From Hoeflea sp. (GTDB lineage Bacteria; Pseudomonadota; Alphaproteobacteria; Rhizobiales; Rhizobiaceae), in contig JAHRFE010000015.1 in the NCBI GenBank assembly GCA_019084245.1, positions 143,139-207,138 on the forward strand: a stretch of 64,000 nt of DNA, written 5' to 3'. How positions within the stretch are numbered: the stretch's first letter is position 1; each line of letters begins with the position of its first letter. This document shows positions 63,864-64,000 of this stretch, one piece after another. The notes beneath the pieces were generated by a model. The model was not told the DNA's origin and did no database searches. It saw nothing but the letters and a program-made list of their open reading frames with translations. Position numbers and translations under genes: made by a program.

Positions 63864-64000
63864 AAGCGCGTCGCAGCTTTTGAGATTCGGGATTCCCTGA
63901 CTGATTGATTTGTGATTCACTTTGCCCATGGAAGGAGAACCGCCATGGGCAAGCCGCATCCGGTCGAGTTGCGTGCGCGTGTCGTTGGGTTTGTAGAGGA
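63862..64000 (+). mobile_element. IS630-family element, left part (runs past the window)
   Basis: The stretch from the shared TA at 63862-63863 onward contains AAGCGCGTCGCAGC and a leader to the transposase ATG. IS630 elements insert at TA and have short inverted ends; the start at this TA is inferred from that rule. The right end lies outside the window, so the inverted repeat cannot be checked. Confidence 0.55.
63945..64000 (+). CDS. IS630-family transposase, N-terminal fragment cut by window edge
   Basis: The 18 codons that remain read MGKPHPVELRARVVGFVE, the typical beginning of rhizobial IS630-family transposases, which continue into a helix-turn-helix and a DDE domain. GGAG lies nine bases before the ATG. 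The rest of the gene is beyond the window, so whether it is intact cannot be told. Confidence 0.7.
   Translation, partial: MGKPHPVELRARVVGFVE

Larger units (their letters stand above)
63580..63944. other. Region with terminator, repeat copy 3 and IS left end
   Basis: These 365 bases hold, in order, a strong hairpin terminator (63687-63711), the third mobile-type repeat copy (63744-63863), and about 80 bp of leader before the transposase start. Apart from these I see nothing else. Confidence 0.6.

Overview
The window looks like an ordinary stretch of a GC-rich Rhizobiales (Alphaproteobacteria) chromosome. The evidence is neighbourhoods that I recognise from rhizobial genomes: purN-purM with a divergent CDP-alcohol phosphatidyltransferase, an AI-2E family permease, an HdaA-type DnaA homologue, ppk and ppx; rnd and aspS; hemB, a DUF6163 gene and ldtR; glyA-nrdR-ribD-ribE and ribH-nusB; hppA; and bamE, the cytochrome bc1 chaperone, yceD, plsX, fabH, ihfA and a MerR gene. 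A Hoeflea- or Phyllobacteriaceae/Rhizobiaceae-like genome is my guess; the species cannot be fixed from sequence alone.

Layout. 1-4.9 kb: uvrC, a pteridine-reductase-like SDR, a Na+/Ca2+ exchanger-type protein, then an Omp25/Omp31-type outer membrane protein. 4.9-8.1 kb: a minus-strand run holding an unknown secreted protein, RNase T2, a glutathione transferase, dgkA and, separately, rlmJ. 8.2-13.6 kb: a molybdopterin oxidoreductase, an SDR, the divergent ohrR/ohr peroxide-sensing pair with two palindromic operators, and cfa. 13.8-22 kb: purine synthesis, phospholipid and membrane genes, hdaA, and the polyphosphate pair ppk/ppx. 22.2-24.5 kb: a small accessory operon (TetR, VOC, DUF899, DUF1428) next to a 120-bp mobile-type repeat. 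24.9-31 kb: MFS-rnd, aspS, a 52-residue Lys/Ala-rich protein and a 406-residue exported protein of unknown function. 31.4-39.3 kb: parC, a GNAT, DUF3750, an EamA exporter, SLC13 permease plus the N-degron transferase, and an RDD protein. 39.5-44.5 kb: a REP-like inverted repeat, hemB, a 30-bp tandem repeat, DUF6163-ldtR, a DUF1295 gene and an L,D-transpeptidase. 44.7-51.7 kb: glyA, nrdR and the riboflavin genes, split by an O-antigen-ligase-like gene and a DUF2161 nuclease on the other strand. 51.7-60.8 kb: MFS, hppA, bamE, bc1 chaperone, yceD, plsX-fabH-ihfA and a MerR regulator. 60.8-63.6 kb: a LysR gene with a coupled 66-codon gene, divergent from a large GNAT protein and an 89-residue partner. 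63.7-64 kb: a second full repeat copy and the start of an IS630-family transposase cut by the window edge.

Most of the window is core metabolism and housekeeping. The signals that go beyond this are: a 120-bp TA-flanked palindromic element present twice at about 98% identity in opposite orientations, plus a 76-bp partial copy; four perfect-phase 30-bp tandem repeats ahead of the DUF6163-ldtR genes; the LysR/GNAT/small-protein module; and several unusual catalytic-residue choices (SDR Asp-Tyr-Lys, Mg-type HemB, RNase T2 Glu-to-Gln, ParC Gln in the quinolone region). I found no CRISPR array, rRNA, tRNA or prophage, and no clearly undescribed large system.
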